Source: Ptiloglossa arizonensis | Taxonomy: Eukaryota > Arthropoda > Insecta > Hymenoptera > Colletidae | Assembly: GCF_051014685.1 (NCBI RefSeq) | Contig: NC_135055.1 | Coordinates: 9,846,001-9,910,000 of the forward strand | Direction of reading: 5' to 3' | DNA length: 64,000 bases | Shown here: positions 25,890-38,600 of the stretch, piece after piece | Numbering within the stretch: the first letter of the stretch is position 1 | How the letters are laid out: each line of letters starts with the position of its first letter | Made by a program: the position numbers and the translations under genes | Notes under the pieces: model-generated | Database searches by the model: none | The model's input: the letters and a program-made list of their open reading frames with translations, nothing else | Told to the model about the DNA's origin: nothing

Positions 25890-28540
25890 GTGCGCTATTT
25901 CTCGAAGAGGGCTTAGAATGCAGATATGTATTACGTATTTACGGTTTGCTCGATTACGTTAGAGGAGATTACATATATCCTCGAATTCTGAACTACATGT
26001 ATGCAGAGTATTCCATAGAGGCGGTTCGATAGCTAATATGACAACGTGACCATGCTATATGCAATTAGAAGCACCTTTATTCTCTTATATTCTATGCAAT
26101 TTTCTGTTACCAAATGTTGTTACCTTATTAAATTTCAAGTATGCGTCAAAAGTCAGTTTTCTTTTCGGTTCATCGACAAAAAAGAAGTATCAATTTTTTA
26201 CATTGAAATAACACGTTTAGATTATCAAAATCTCCCTATGCCAATATACAAAAGAACGAGCAACATTTTCTGGGAACTTCAATATATCGAAATGTTCCAA
26301 TTCGAAAGATTAATTGATTTTCTCTGATTTTACTTTGTGCAATTCCTCGAAACTTTTAATAAATACCGTTCGATCGTTTATAAAATATATCAAATACGAT
26401 GTGCAAACAAAACCAAGTTAAAGGTATCAAATCGTATAAAATTAAAATAAACGATAGGTATTTCTCGTGTGTTTTTAGTTTTCGGGAAAGCTTTGATCAA
26501 AGAAAGTTTGAACTCAATTTTTCAATGAACACCGCTTAAACGGTGAGGTGGTTTTCGATTGGTCGCGTTTTCTACCCTTTTCAAAGCCGTTATAAAACAA
26601 AATGTAAGATTCCTGACAATCTTTCTCACTTTATCTTTGATTAAGTAATTGTGCGCGGTACAAGACAATTTAATGAGTTGCATAAGCTAGACGGAGATAT
26701 TTTGGAAAGTTTGTAATCGAAGTTTCAAGTAGAACAGAAGTTTTCATCGGAACGAAGCAATCTGCATTTTATTCGGAAGGGATAATTGTCCTTTCCGGAA
26801 AATTCACTTAGCCGCGTCATTATTTTCGGAAGCTTTGGCTCAAATTAAGATAATTCGCGACGATTATCGCGTTTAATTGACGACCGATGCTACGGTAATT
26901 GAATATTTTCTCTACAACCTAGATTTCGATTCGATTCGTAAAATTAGTAGACTCTCCGAATTTAGACAGTAATCGAATCAAGAAAGACAATTAAACCGGT
27001 TTTTATTTTATCGTTATCCTGTAAAATATGTATTTATTATTTTTACTAATTTATTGAGGAGTCTCTGGTACTAATGTATCGTCGTGGTAATTTTTTTATC
27101 CCGCGATTTAACTTAAAGTAAATTTCACTTAATGTGAAATTGAATTCTCTCTAAAATTTATTTCAAGCATTTTTACGATTTATTTTTAAACATTTTTGCG
27201 AATAACGAATGTATCGTACGTCAGGAAACCAAGAAGCTACCAAAGCTGATCATCGTCATTTACTATATGAGCCAATTTTGCTAAAAAGCTAATCAAGTCT
27301 TGACATGGAAATTTAAAATTTAAATATAAAGTTTCGTTGCGATTCGTTCGGAAAACTATTTGTTTCTAATAGTCGAAACGTAATCAGAAAGTTTTAAAAC
27401 CTAGGTACTTTTCTCTGAGATGAATTATTTCAAAATTTATTTCTATCCTTGCACTTTACATTCTAACAGGTACGAAAGTAAAAATTTGAGATACTTTGAA
27501 TAATTGTGCAATGAAAATCTCAATAGCAGAAGTCATTTATGAGTATAAATTTATTTTTATCCATAGGAAAAGGACTTTCCATGAAACTCCTGTAAAATAT
27601 TATCTTGTGCACGTAGGTCGCATTCTATTCTGAATATTTCATCGGAGTGTAGCCCACAAACAGTGGGATATCGTGATGCGATGTTCACGTATTCATCGTA
27701 TGAGTGCCTAAGAAGTTGAATACTGAAAGAATAAAGTACTATGTACCAGGTGATTTATCAATGTCGTTTTCAATTTCGTTCCGCGAGATTTAATAAAAGT
27801 TTTGTGTTTGACGTCGCGCGATTACACCCCGCCAAAATATAAATATTTCAGACAACATTTTTGTCAAAACATTTTCATCGAAATTTTATTTCTATTTGTT
27901 CACCGCTCGTATCATTATTCGTGTCGTAAATTTCATTCGAATATTTTATATTCGATGTTTCTATTATACACACCATTGAACAGTGTTTATTAGGAACGCT
28001 GCTTATATTATGCGTACTATTGAGTGTTTCTTAAGATCGCAACAATTTGTTTGTTGATTGCTGGATAGAATAACCGCAAAGTTCTGAACACAGAGTTATC
28101 AACTGTGTCTTTAGCAAGATCGTAAAATAACAAGTGTTCTCTTACTTTTCATTGATCGAAGTTAAATGTACGGTTCTTGAAATGACAAAATTAAAATTAG
28201 ATTTGCTTTTAATTTTACCACAATCTCATGGAGAATAAAAAATTGTTAGCCGAAGTTCGAAGTAAAGCAAAGTATTCATCGATTTAAAAGGTTGTATTTA
28301 TGTTTATATTACAGGTTTGGTTAATTATTGATCTCTTTCATTTATAACGATTAGAAAACTACTTGGAATGTGCATGGTTATCTACATTAATTTGTGATTG
28401 AATTTAATTCTTACGTCGATACTAATTGAAAATTCCGGTGATTCAACTAAAGTCGTATATTTACAATAAAGATTACGGTACAGAATTTTTTTCAATTTTA
28501 TTCATACCCGTTATATTTTACGTTTATAAAGAAATTACAC
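25890..28540. other. AT-rich noncoding stretch
   Basis: Nothing beyond simple AT-rich sequence was seen. Open frames are short and of low complexity. Confidence 0.55.
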
Positions 28541-28618
28541 CCCCATCATTATAATCTCCATGTCTTCCTTCGAATGATCGTATTCCTTTATGAATACCCG
28601 AACGATCGCACTCTTTCC

Positions 28619-29108
28619 TTATGATCCATGAATAATAACTTCACTCGTATGTCGATTGTTTCCGCAACGTAAATACCCACTTTTTGTCATGCAAATTTCC
28701 TTAATGTGCCCAGACTCAATTACTTCCGTGTCGTCGGTTAGCCAAATCTGGAATTCATTGTAAATACAACGCCATAAATGTTTACCGATAATTCGGGCGA
28801 TCCCCCGATTTTCACCGTTTTCCCCTAAATAATCCACCCGTCCACTATAAATCAATATAATTTCATGAATATTCTGCAATGGACGTGTGTCCAGCATGTT
28901 ATAATTTCCAATACATGCCAAGCCGTATTAGTGTAAACACGTGTGTCGCTATTTCACTGACAAATCCTTCCACATCCCGCCCTAAAAGCCAAATTACGTT
29001 ACTGTGGTCGAGTTGAAGTTTCTTGTTCATCGATTCTGAATCATGGCTCCTGCGATAAGCGCTTGATAATTCTCGCGGTAAATGATTTATTTCTATTACA
29101 CGTTCCAT
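28619..29108 (-). pseudogene. Possible decayed coding segment, unidentified
   Basis: Two minus-strand frames abut and overlap by 23 bases: 29,108-28,899 (69 codons) and 28,921-28,619 (100 codons), as if one reading frame were split by a frameshift near 28,910. The translations look more protein-like than the surroundings: balanced composition, many purine-first pyrimidine-last codons, and a run with tryptophan and cysteine (HLWRCIYNEFQIWL). I recognise no family. A chance pair of frames in noncoding DNA cannot be excluded, and no splice sites were established. Confidence 0.22.
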
Positions 29109-29119
29109 TGATTTCCCAT

Positions 29120-32100
29120 TTATTCTTGTTTCATTTCATTAGCGTGTAAATGTGGAATTTCATGCTTCCCGACATCCGAGTTTAAGGTTTGCATTGTACG
29201 ATTGTAAACACAGATACTATTAATTGAACTGTCCCGAGCAATCGACGTCGATTGTTAACTACAAAACTCCACTCTTCGTCCAGATTTCTGGGATTCATAT
29301 TGTAAAACAAATTAAGAATAATGTAAATTTTTCAATTGTATACAATGGAAACAAACGTAGGAAATATATGTATAAGTATGAAAGGATAAATTTTCACTGG
29401 ATTCGAATACGTCTGACGGAATCGCGTTTTGAAATTGAATTGGTTGCCACCTTATTGTTGCTATTACGAGATTCAAAATTAATCTGTGTAAAAGTTCATC
29501 ACATTTTAACCATTGACAGAACTGTTTCTTGTTACGATCCACGCAATAATCTCGCATAAATTAATGTAAATTCTTTCCTATTTGTATCTATTTTCTATGT
29601 TTCTTCATCTTACATTATTAAGTAATTTATGTTATTTATAATATGTTTTATAATGTAGACCTTTTAAGAAGTCTAAATTTTTAATTAAACGAGACATTTT
29701 CTTATCTTTAGTCACGATTGAAAATATTTAACTGCGTTAAAACAACCGCTTAACATCTTTGAGAGAAGGAGACAATGTTCATAGCAATTGTTTTTTGGAA
29801 CAATTAGAGTGTGTTCGAAAATTTATTTCAAATGTTCTGTTTGAATTCTATTCACCTTTTGGTGCAAGTATAGAAAGAGGGAAACTGTCTTCGTACGGAG
29901 TACACGAGTCCACACAATCTTTGATGCAGTTGCAAAAGGAAGAATGTTGAGAAAATAACGAGAAAGTTTAGAAAAGTAAAGAAATTCAGCAAAAAGAAAG
30001 AGGAAATAACGGTCGATCGAACAGATGCAAAAACCTAATGGCATTTTGTGATTGACGCAGTAAGAAGGGGTGGTCCTTGTACAACTAATAGATAAAGATG
30101 GTACGCTTTTCTTGATTATGGTTCTTGATGTCCTGACTTGTCTCTTTGAGGTCTGGTCCGCAATTACGATGGACTATAATTTTCCTACCCCTTTATCGTG
30201 GCTAACGATGCATTACGATGATAGCCATGCACTTACGCCGACTATGGTGGTTATATTCGTTTAACCCTGTCTAATAGAAAATGAATTTTCGACTTTCTTT
30301 CCTTGGTTTCGGTTTAATGATCGATATATGCAATTCGATTCCGTGAATTTTTACGGACGTTGAAAAAACAATTGTACCTAATTGATACTAATTGTACATA
30401 CAAGTGAGAGTGTATCGATGACGAAATACATATGTGTGAAATGTAGCAATGACGGAGGATTATGAGATGTATGATATTCGGGAGAGAATTGTGGATAAGT
30501 AGTACTAGAAATGAGATTAGGATTGTAAGTGTTGAAGATTCACTGAAAAAAGATAGAAATTATAGAACTAACATCGTCTCGAAAAACTGTTCATAATATT
30601 AGGAACAAATGTTTTAATACCATAATTATTGCAACGTTAAACGTTAAAAGTTAACCGTTTATTGCCTTTAACTTTTTGTTCATTCACTTCCATGTGTGTT
30701 CTTTTTCTTTGTTTTATTAACAGATTCCGGTAACACACTCACTGGAAATGAAATAAAATAACGACATACTTTTTCAAATACATTCATTGAAGATATACGT
30801 TCCAGGTTTTAATACAATTAATTAATAAAATTAAACTTTTTGTATTTGTGATTGTAATTTACAACCTCTTTCTTCAATTTATCAGAACGATATATAAATA
30901 CAGCAAAAAATGAAACAGAAACATTTCAATGGTATTCTTTATTAGAGAAATGAGAAATTATTGACAGAAAAATTATTATAGAGCGAAATAAGTAGAAAAT
31001 TAGGAAAGTATTAAAACTGGGATACAAGTTCTTTTCTTTGGAATTATAAAAATGATATTTTAAATTCGATGAACGAATTTAATTCTGCTAGTTTCTTAGG
31101 AAACCGTGATCCATCTACTTCATCTATGCATAGAAAACCAGAAACTTGTATTAAAAGAGGTAAATAAAAGGAACGTTAGTTACACTATGCGATAGAATAA
31201 TACGACGAACGAAATTGTTCGAATAACTTGAAAATTTCGACGGGTATTAAATTTTCAAGGGATATTAAATTGATTATTAAACAACCGTTTACCCGCTGAT
31301 ATTTTTCGTTTCTCGTTAAACTACAAAACAGATCGATCGAATAATGGTTTCTGTTCAGTATGATAAAACGTTGTTACACGTGGTACTGACACGAGCCTGA
31401 GCGCTTTGGTTCGCTTAGTTACACGCGATGCGGGTTATGAATTCATCGACTGGTGTATGTTGACCAGTGTTACGTCAACAGCCACGTTAGCGAAATACCT
31501 TGTCCCGTGAGAAATCGGCTTAAAAGTACGACGCTGCAACGCGTCACGTGAAATGACCGACCACTATACCGCTGTCCTTGCAATTACCGAACCATCTAAA
31601 TTCTTAACGCGTTGATCTTTTCACATTTTTCTTAGAACGATAAACGACTTCCTCGTAGAAGTGCTCCGGCTTCCAGATATCGAAGAAAGTATTCCTGATT
31701 GCTTCATTAAAAAATAATTATTGTTGCGTTGCGACGTAAGAGCGAGTTCACCAACGAATGTAGAAACTCGCGATTTACCGGGTCGTTTCATAAGTCCTTG
31801 CATTCTCTTGTCCCGATCAATTTTATTCAAGGAAAATGTTTACACATTTTTAAATTACATTCTTCTGTGTACGACTTAAGAGATACATTAAACTTTCAAT
31901 ATCCCGTTCAATTTTAGAGTACGTTTAACGCGACCGATACTTGTTACGAACGATCGTTGAAGAAATTTCGCGTTACGTTCAGGCACAATTTTTATTCCAC
32001 AAGAACATTCAGCAGTATATTGCACAATTCGAATATCGATTAGTAAATGCGCGCATAAATATCCGAGAAATGATTTCTCTTCGTAACTTTTGTAAAGTAA

Positions 32101-35100
32101 AATAAAATTGATGCCATCGAGGGTTGTGAATTGGACAATTTGAAATTTGGTCGGGAACTCGTACGTTCGGTGTAACAAAGCGAGGCGCGGTAAATTCTCA
32201 GGAAAGTTTCTCAAGAGGGCGAAAGTTTGATTTCTCAAAATAAATTCGAAGGGGGGAATCGGCTTTCTCTAAACTTTTCAAATTTATATCCGTTTCGTGC
32301 TCTTGCGATTTCACTGAAAAGAGAAATATTTCTTTGATCGTAGTATCGGCGAATGGAATGGTAAAAATGTTCCATGAGAAACGGTCAATCAACGCTGTAA
32401 AGTTTTCCCGTCGTATTTTACTTCAATTCGTTGGTTTCAATTACAAATGAATAAAATACGGCCCGTTAAAATTCGCAAATTGAGCGGAGCCAATGAAGCA
32501 ATGTAACAGGGATTCCGACGAAACGAAGTTATCTGTTGACCTGCGTATCGCGAGTGCAACGTGAATTGCGAAATTAATACCGACCGTTTCACGTGTCACG
32601 GCGCAGTAAGGGGTGCATTTATTCTGGAGTGCTGGCCGAATTACGACGGCTAACGTTGTAAAATCGGCTGTTTGACGTTGACACCGACTTATACTAACGA
32701 TGAAAGCCCGTAACACCGAGATATATATACCGCGTTTCATTGGCCCTTCGTTGTTGCGAACTCGGAATAAACGAACGGTGAATGTAGAGTTGACGCGTTG
32801 CACGCCGCTGGCGGCCGAATTAAATTAATGGGACGCGGTAGTTATTTTAGGCGAGTGAACCCGTTCACGGGGAAACTTATTTTCAATCGACGTATTAAAC
32901 TGAAAAGTTGAGAATTTCAGTTTTCGTAGCCGAATCGAATCAATCGGCGCTCGGTAATTCTTGGACGAATTTCATTGCGGTAACGGAAATACCAACTTCG
33001 ATAGATGAATCGTAAATCGGAACGAATAAAACTTATATTGTGATCGATAGGGCAGACTTCATCGAATGGATTGAATAGTGGCAGATTTATTTTCGTTCGT
33101 CGGATTATATTGGAGAATGTTGAGCGTTTTATCGTCGATGAGTGTATCGGACTAAACGATGATTAGTAATTATTATTAAAATTGTACAGAGATTGATACA
33201 AACATTGAGAATGTAAAATAGAAGTTACTTTTAAAAATTGGCACAAACTTGTTAATTTTAATTTTTACTTTTAATTCGGAGCATTTTTAAATTTAATTTC
33301 CATTTCATTTTTATCATTCTTGATTGTAATTAAAAATATAATTAAAATACCAACGTTTCTGAGTAAAATTGGATAGATGCAATACAACGATATATTGTAT
33401 TATAACCGCCGTAATACATTTTGTGTATTGAATTTTCCACGGTATAATTAATCTATTCGTTAAGTTTTACCACATCTCTGAACGTTTAATTAAGTTCTTC
33501 GATATTCTGAAATAATTGTTACAGTTTTAAATATCATTTTCTATACTTCTCGGAAAATAATCATCGCAAGTGTACTTATACGTACATTAGTTTGAATAAT
33601 CGCTAAAACTGTTGGCATGATTCATAAATATCATGAAAATTAGGAGAAAAACATGGAAAAAGATTGAATATTTAAACAGGTTGATAAGAACGTGCATATC
33701 TTTCTGTGGAATAAGGAGGCTAGTGATAACATAATTTAATGTTATTATCTCACAGACCTTAATGAAACTATAGTAGTCCATAGGTCGTTACGCGATTCTT
33801 AATAATATTGGAGGAGAACAAAGAATTGCTAATGAATAGTTGTAATTATTAGCGTTAATATAAATATTGATATCACTTGCAAATATAATTATTAATTTCT
33901 ATTGCACTATATTCGTTAAATTGAAGATTATCGAGATACAATTGTTAAATTATATTGAATCACATGTAATAATTATATCGGTAAATATCCATCAATTTTA
34001 TTATTCATGAATATCGAAGTTATCAAGATTGAATGAAATGAAGCTTGTGTAGCAAAATCAATAACGTTGATTGTAGTCGTAACAAGCTGTTCGTTCTCTC
34101 ATTGGACGTTCTTGAGTAACAATAAACGATCATTTTCAAAAACTATTACAAAATGATAATCCGAAAAACATAAATTACATAACGAGGAGCCACTATGAAC
34201 GAAAAGTGAGTGTTCAAATTTGATACACGAGTGTGCAAATCTATAAATAAATTGAAACGAAAGATTCTTGCGAATTAGAACAAGACGATAAAGTATTCGC
34301 GTACAATGAATAAGTACAAAGTCCAAAGTTCGTACGAACGAAACCTCGGTAGGTCGTAAAAAGATGCAATCTGCGAAATTTTCATTCGACGTCGATTAAA
34401 AAAAAAAAAATCGATTAAAGATCGCAAATTGTGAATCCGGAACTATTGACGAAAACAACAAATGGTTTGTTACTCAGTTTCCAAATACCGTGAATTACGA
34501 GTAAATTAATAATTTTCGCAACAGCGTGAGCTCACAGGGGACTGTACGCTTGCGTTTAAATATTGAAGAAATAATCAACTTCTCTCTCATTACTTCCGCT
34601 TGACATCGTAATTTCTCGTGACCAGATAGCGAAGATTTCGCAAACAACAAATCGAAGGTTTTGCAACACGTCCATTCGATTTCACTTCGATCTGCCCGTC
34701 CACTCGAGGAGAAGTCGATGGAAAATCACTACCAGACAATTACTCGTACCTGTAACCCATAATTCAAGAAATCGTTACCAAAAGAAGTAATTGTTCTATT
34801 CGTTCCTTTAATTTAGAAACATCCTGTTTTCAAGTGTGGTGCTTTTCTTCAAATTGAGTAAGTTCAACCACCGTCTTTCGTATAGAGTTCGCAAACGTTG
34901 CACTTTTGCGTGTCGCATTTATTCGTTGATGGAAAAACACCGAGCCACGAAATTTTTATGCAAATTCATCTCGCTGAAAGTTCTACGAGTCCTTTCCCCC
35001 GTTCTGTGTTCGCAACAGCTATTACAGAAAAAATACCGGGAAATGCTGAAATTATGGTAATGAATGTATCTCGAATTGAACTGTTTTGCATCGTACACTC

Positions 35101-35460
35101 CAACTCGTGCATTTCACCCCTACGATCGTCGATTGGTGATGGCGTCGAGTGCATTTTGTTGGCAATTGGTTAAACGTGGAATATTTACAGTCATTTTTCC
35201 GATAAGATACGTCAAGCAGCATTTAAAAAAGTTACGTTGTAAAATTCTTCATCTTACTTTCTCTATTAGAATATTACAATCGAATTTATATTTTTCCCAT
35301 TCTTTTCTCAAATTAGTGAGATGAAAATAAAATAAAAAAGCAAAGAACGACTCGAAATCTTTCAAACCTCGATAGAATTTTGGAGCCTTTCGAGTTACTA
35401 ACGCGTAAATTACGTTTATAACACGAATCCCGTGTCATGTTTAACCGTTAACTTTAACAA
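29120..35460. other. Noncoding stretch with GC-richer patches
   Basis: Mostly AT-rich. GC-richer patches lie at about 31,370-31,620 and 32,150-33,000. The second has a minus-strand TATATATA at 32,722-32,730 with a CCAAT a little upstream of it and a 120-codon frame (32,803-32,441) without recognisable domains. The TATA lies inside that frame, so they do not form a coherent gene model. No gene is called. Confidence 0.45.
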
Positions 35461-35464
35461 CGTT

Positions 35465-35483
35465 TTCTGTTTGTTTCAGGTAA
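35465..35483 (+). promoter_or_regulatory. Candidate recursive splice site (ratchet point) 1
   Basis: The block TTCTGTTTGTTTCAGGTAA contains a pyrimidine tract, an acceptor CAG ending at 35,479 and an immediately following donor GTAAGA starting at 35,480. This fused acceptor/donor is the known signature of zero-length exons used to remove very long insect introns stepwise. The identical 19-base block occurs at 58,083-58,101, about 22.6 kb downstream on the same strand, a spacing similar to ratchet points in long fly introns. It implies plus-strand transcription through this region. It could instead be an ordinary acceptor of the exon that follows. Confidence 0.5.
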
Positions 35484-35675
35484 GAAATTGCAATGAATCA
35501 TAGACCAGAGATCTTTCTATCGTTGTATCCTTGACTACGTGAATCAGCGATCAACGACCAATGGTATCTATCGTTTCATGCCTTCGGATCTCTACAAGAT
35601 CACGATATTTCCATTTGTTATTGCGAATATGCACTTCCAGGGTGAGTTGTCCAGTGTTCGTATCAATAGAAAAGT
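35465..35675 (+). repeat. Duplicated splice-site segment, copy A
   Basis: This segment matches 58,083-58,240. The first 48 bases (from the ratchet-like site) agree at 37 positions, with 10 of the 11 differences being transitions, and a second block of 34 bases starting CTTCC at 35,634 agrees at 25. The middle differs by about 50 inserted or deleted bases. A donor-like site, CCAGG|GTGAGT, falls at 35,641/35,642, so the unit 35,480-35,641 (162 bases) has the shape of a recursive-splicing exon. All three plus frames contain early stops, so it is not coding as it stands. The minus strand has one short frame with a cadherin-like string (FSIDTNTG), judged probably fortuitous. Confidence 0.6.
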
Positions 35676-35679
35676 TTAA

Positions 35680-38600
35680 ATTAGTCTTATCGTTTCCTAA
35701 CAGTATGCAATAGCTACATTAACGATTAGATAAGTAAAATCTAACTGTTCCGCGTTACGAACTAATTTCAAACGTCACGAGTTCCGGGAGCTGAAACATG
35801 ACTTATCGTGTATTACTTCCAACATTGTAACGCTTGAAAAAATATTATTACGTTTCACAAATCTTCCACCTTTCGAACTCCGTGTTTAAAAGAGGTGGAG
35901 ATTTGGAAGCAACGAACGAGAAATAAATCCTGTCGACCAGTGTTTATAAAACTTCTTGCAGACTACCTCGGTAAGGAAAACTGTTTGACAGATCCGCTGT
36001 TGCGCTGATCTCTGTTGCGTTCCGAAGACATGTTTCAAAACTTTAATTCAATTTAAGCTGTTTCACATTTTTTTAATTTAAACTTTTCACGCATAGTTCG
36101 CTGAACTGGCGGCGCACGAAACTAGGGAATTTCTTAAGGTCCCTTATAGTATTATTTAACAATAAATTAATACTATTATCGAATATTATTACTCGACTTT
36201 TAGATAAAACTATCTGCGTACAAACAAAATAATGAATCAAATTTACAATTCTCTTTTTATTTTTATCGCGAGCAGATTAAAAGACGACAAATATCTTGGA
36301 AGGAGAAAGTAATTTTTATGATATTATGTAACAAAAAGTTGTTTCAAATTATCGAATTTTATAGTTTCTCGTTTCCTTTTTGATCTTTCTACCGATACGA
36401 TCATAAAATTATTAACAGACATTCTTCAATAAGAATGAAAGATTATTGGAGGTATTTTTTTCTTCTAATATTTAGTATGATTTTTGTTTCTTTCGAAAGT
36501 TTGAGAATCTCTACCGACTCGTGGATCACAGGTTGAGAAACACTGCTGTATATCGTACAGTCTATGCGTGACGAGTTTTCAGTATTAAAACAGAGCTCTT
36601 TTTAAATATATTCTATAGTGGATAGTTCCGAGGAAGGGAATGGGGAAGGGGGGTTCTCTCATAAAGCAACATATCGCTTTATTTGCACGCAATCAGTTTC
36701 TATAGTGCAGATTAATGAATAGAATTTGTTGGAATCTTTTACTGAGAATTGAAAGCTCCCTTTTCGGTGATTTACCATTAAATTCGACCGATCTCCAAAG
36801 TCAGATGAACACAGATGACCTTTTCAGTGCAAACTCGTCGAATTTTCTCTATGAATGAGTCTCGTCGATCTTTCCAAGTTTTCTCCAAAACTCTATGCAA
36901 CATTATAATGCTGCAAACATCTAGTGATTTAAGGTTGGGATTACTTTTATATCCTCCACCTAGAACAAATTGCATTCTGGTGGTTTTCATGCAATAACGG
37001 CAGTGATTACCTGATACGATCAACGACAGAGGCCTGCTTGAAACGACGAAGTCTCGTATATTATCGGCGTGATAAGGACTTGTTGGCCGGAAAGATGTGT
37101 GATATCGCGCAGGTGTTCCACTTTTCACCCATTTTCTTCTTTACTTTTTATGTAATCGCGCTTCTAGATTTCTCTATCGCCATTTTTTTTTTTATATTTT
37201 ACCGTGTAGCAAATAGCTTCAAGATTGACGTATATCGGTCGTTAATCGGGAAAAATTGAATTTCTTTCGTATAAAATCTTGTAGAAGTATGTTTTCAACA
37301 CCCTGCACACTGTGGAAATACAACAAAAGAATCGATTTTTCCAATGTGCTAGATTAAAGTATTTCCTAAAGTTGAGCTACCCTTTGGTTACCTTCAAAAC
37401 GAATAGACAATTACGATTTGTATACGCTGGGTGTGACAGCAAATGTAAAAAATTTGATACAAAAAATACGTAAGAAATTTAGTATGAAATTTGTTGGTAC
37501 GAAGCTTCGTTTCGAGTACATTGTAATATAAAAATTTATAATATAATAATATAAAAATTATTTTATATTACGACGTAGTAATTATTTCGTATGGTTTCTA
37601 ATTGTGCGAAATGTGTTCAATATACGTCAATTTTGATTTGTTATTAGAAAAATGAAGTGTTGCACTTTCCTTCGATCGGAATGCATTTGACGCGTAATGA
37701 AAAATTCATTGTTCTCGAATTATCAACTGCATTAATCATTAATTAAACAATGATAATAGTAATGTTACGTAGGAATGTACTGAGTTACATTATCATTCGA
37801 ATTTATTTTCTTACATATTTGTTATTATTTTCAAAAAGTTATTAATACATCTAAGTTTAATTATTTCATGGAAACGAATATTTGTAATGAAAAATATACC
37901 TAAATTCAAAAACGTGACTACACTCTTTTAATACTCACGATCAAATATTTCTGAACCGTGATGTCTGTCGATTCAAATGAATATTTTCAATTCCTAGAAT
38001 TTATTTCCATCGTTCAATGCCATTAGAAAGTTTGTCATTATGAACTTGTTACGCTGTGTTACACGACTAAATACCGCTCATTATTGGCACGGAGTACGAA
38101 ATAAAATAATTGTTGCTGTTCCAGTTGTTAAAACGTCCGTTTCGCGCCAATTTCATGGGCCCTGATCTATTGCGCAATGGGTGTCCCCACGTTGTGCGTG
38201 TTTCGCGCGAAAAAGGATGTAATTGGTATCGTTATGCAACTAAGGCTTGTTGCTGATCTCACGAAAATCCATATTCGCTTTGCAGCTATTCAATGACACG
38301 GGTTTGGAAAACGGAAGTCGTTACGCTGCCGCCATTTTAAATTTGAATAAAACGACAAACCTTTTTAATGCAATCGAAGTTTTCGAACACTCTTTCAAAA
38401 AATTCTTTTACAACGATCAAAATCGTTTCTAATCAGAACAATTTAGTATAAAACAGATTCTGTATGTTCAATTATGAAAATGTATGAAATACTGAAAAAT
38501 TCATAAGTCGGATAAATATTCAAAGCAATGTTAATATCAAGGCAACTGTAGCTTTGCTCGTAATATTAGTTAGTATACAAACATTATATGATATACCTAA

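Noticed and set aside
32441..32803. Minus-strand TATATATA plus CCAAT near a 120-codon frame
   Set aside because: The TATA box lies inside the open frame rather than upstream of it, and no good initiator is found at the expected distance.
35570..35694. Minus-strand cadherin-like string (FSIDTNTG) in duplicated segment copy A
   Set aside because: Only a short motif matches. The expected cadherin calcium-binding motifs are missing, a stop follows after about 40 codons, and the paralogous copy B does not keep the motif. The plus-strand splice-site reading explains the conserved ends better.
36640..36660. G-rich tract considered as a G-quadruplex
   Set aside because: It has only three separable G runs, so the four-run pattern is not met.
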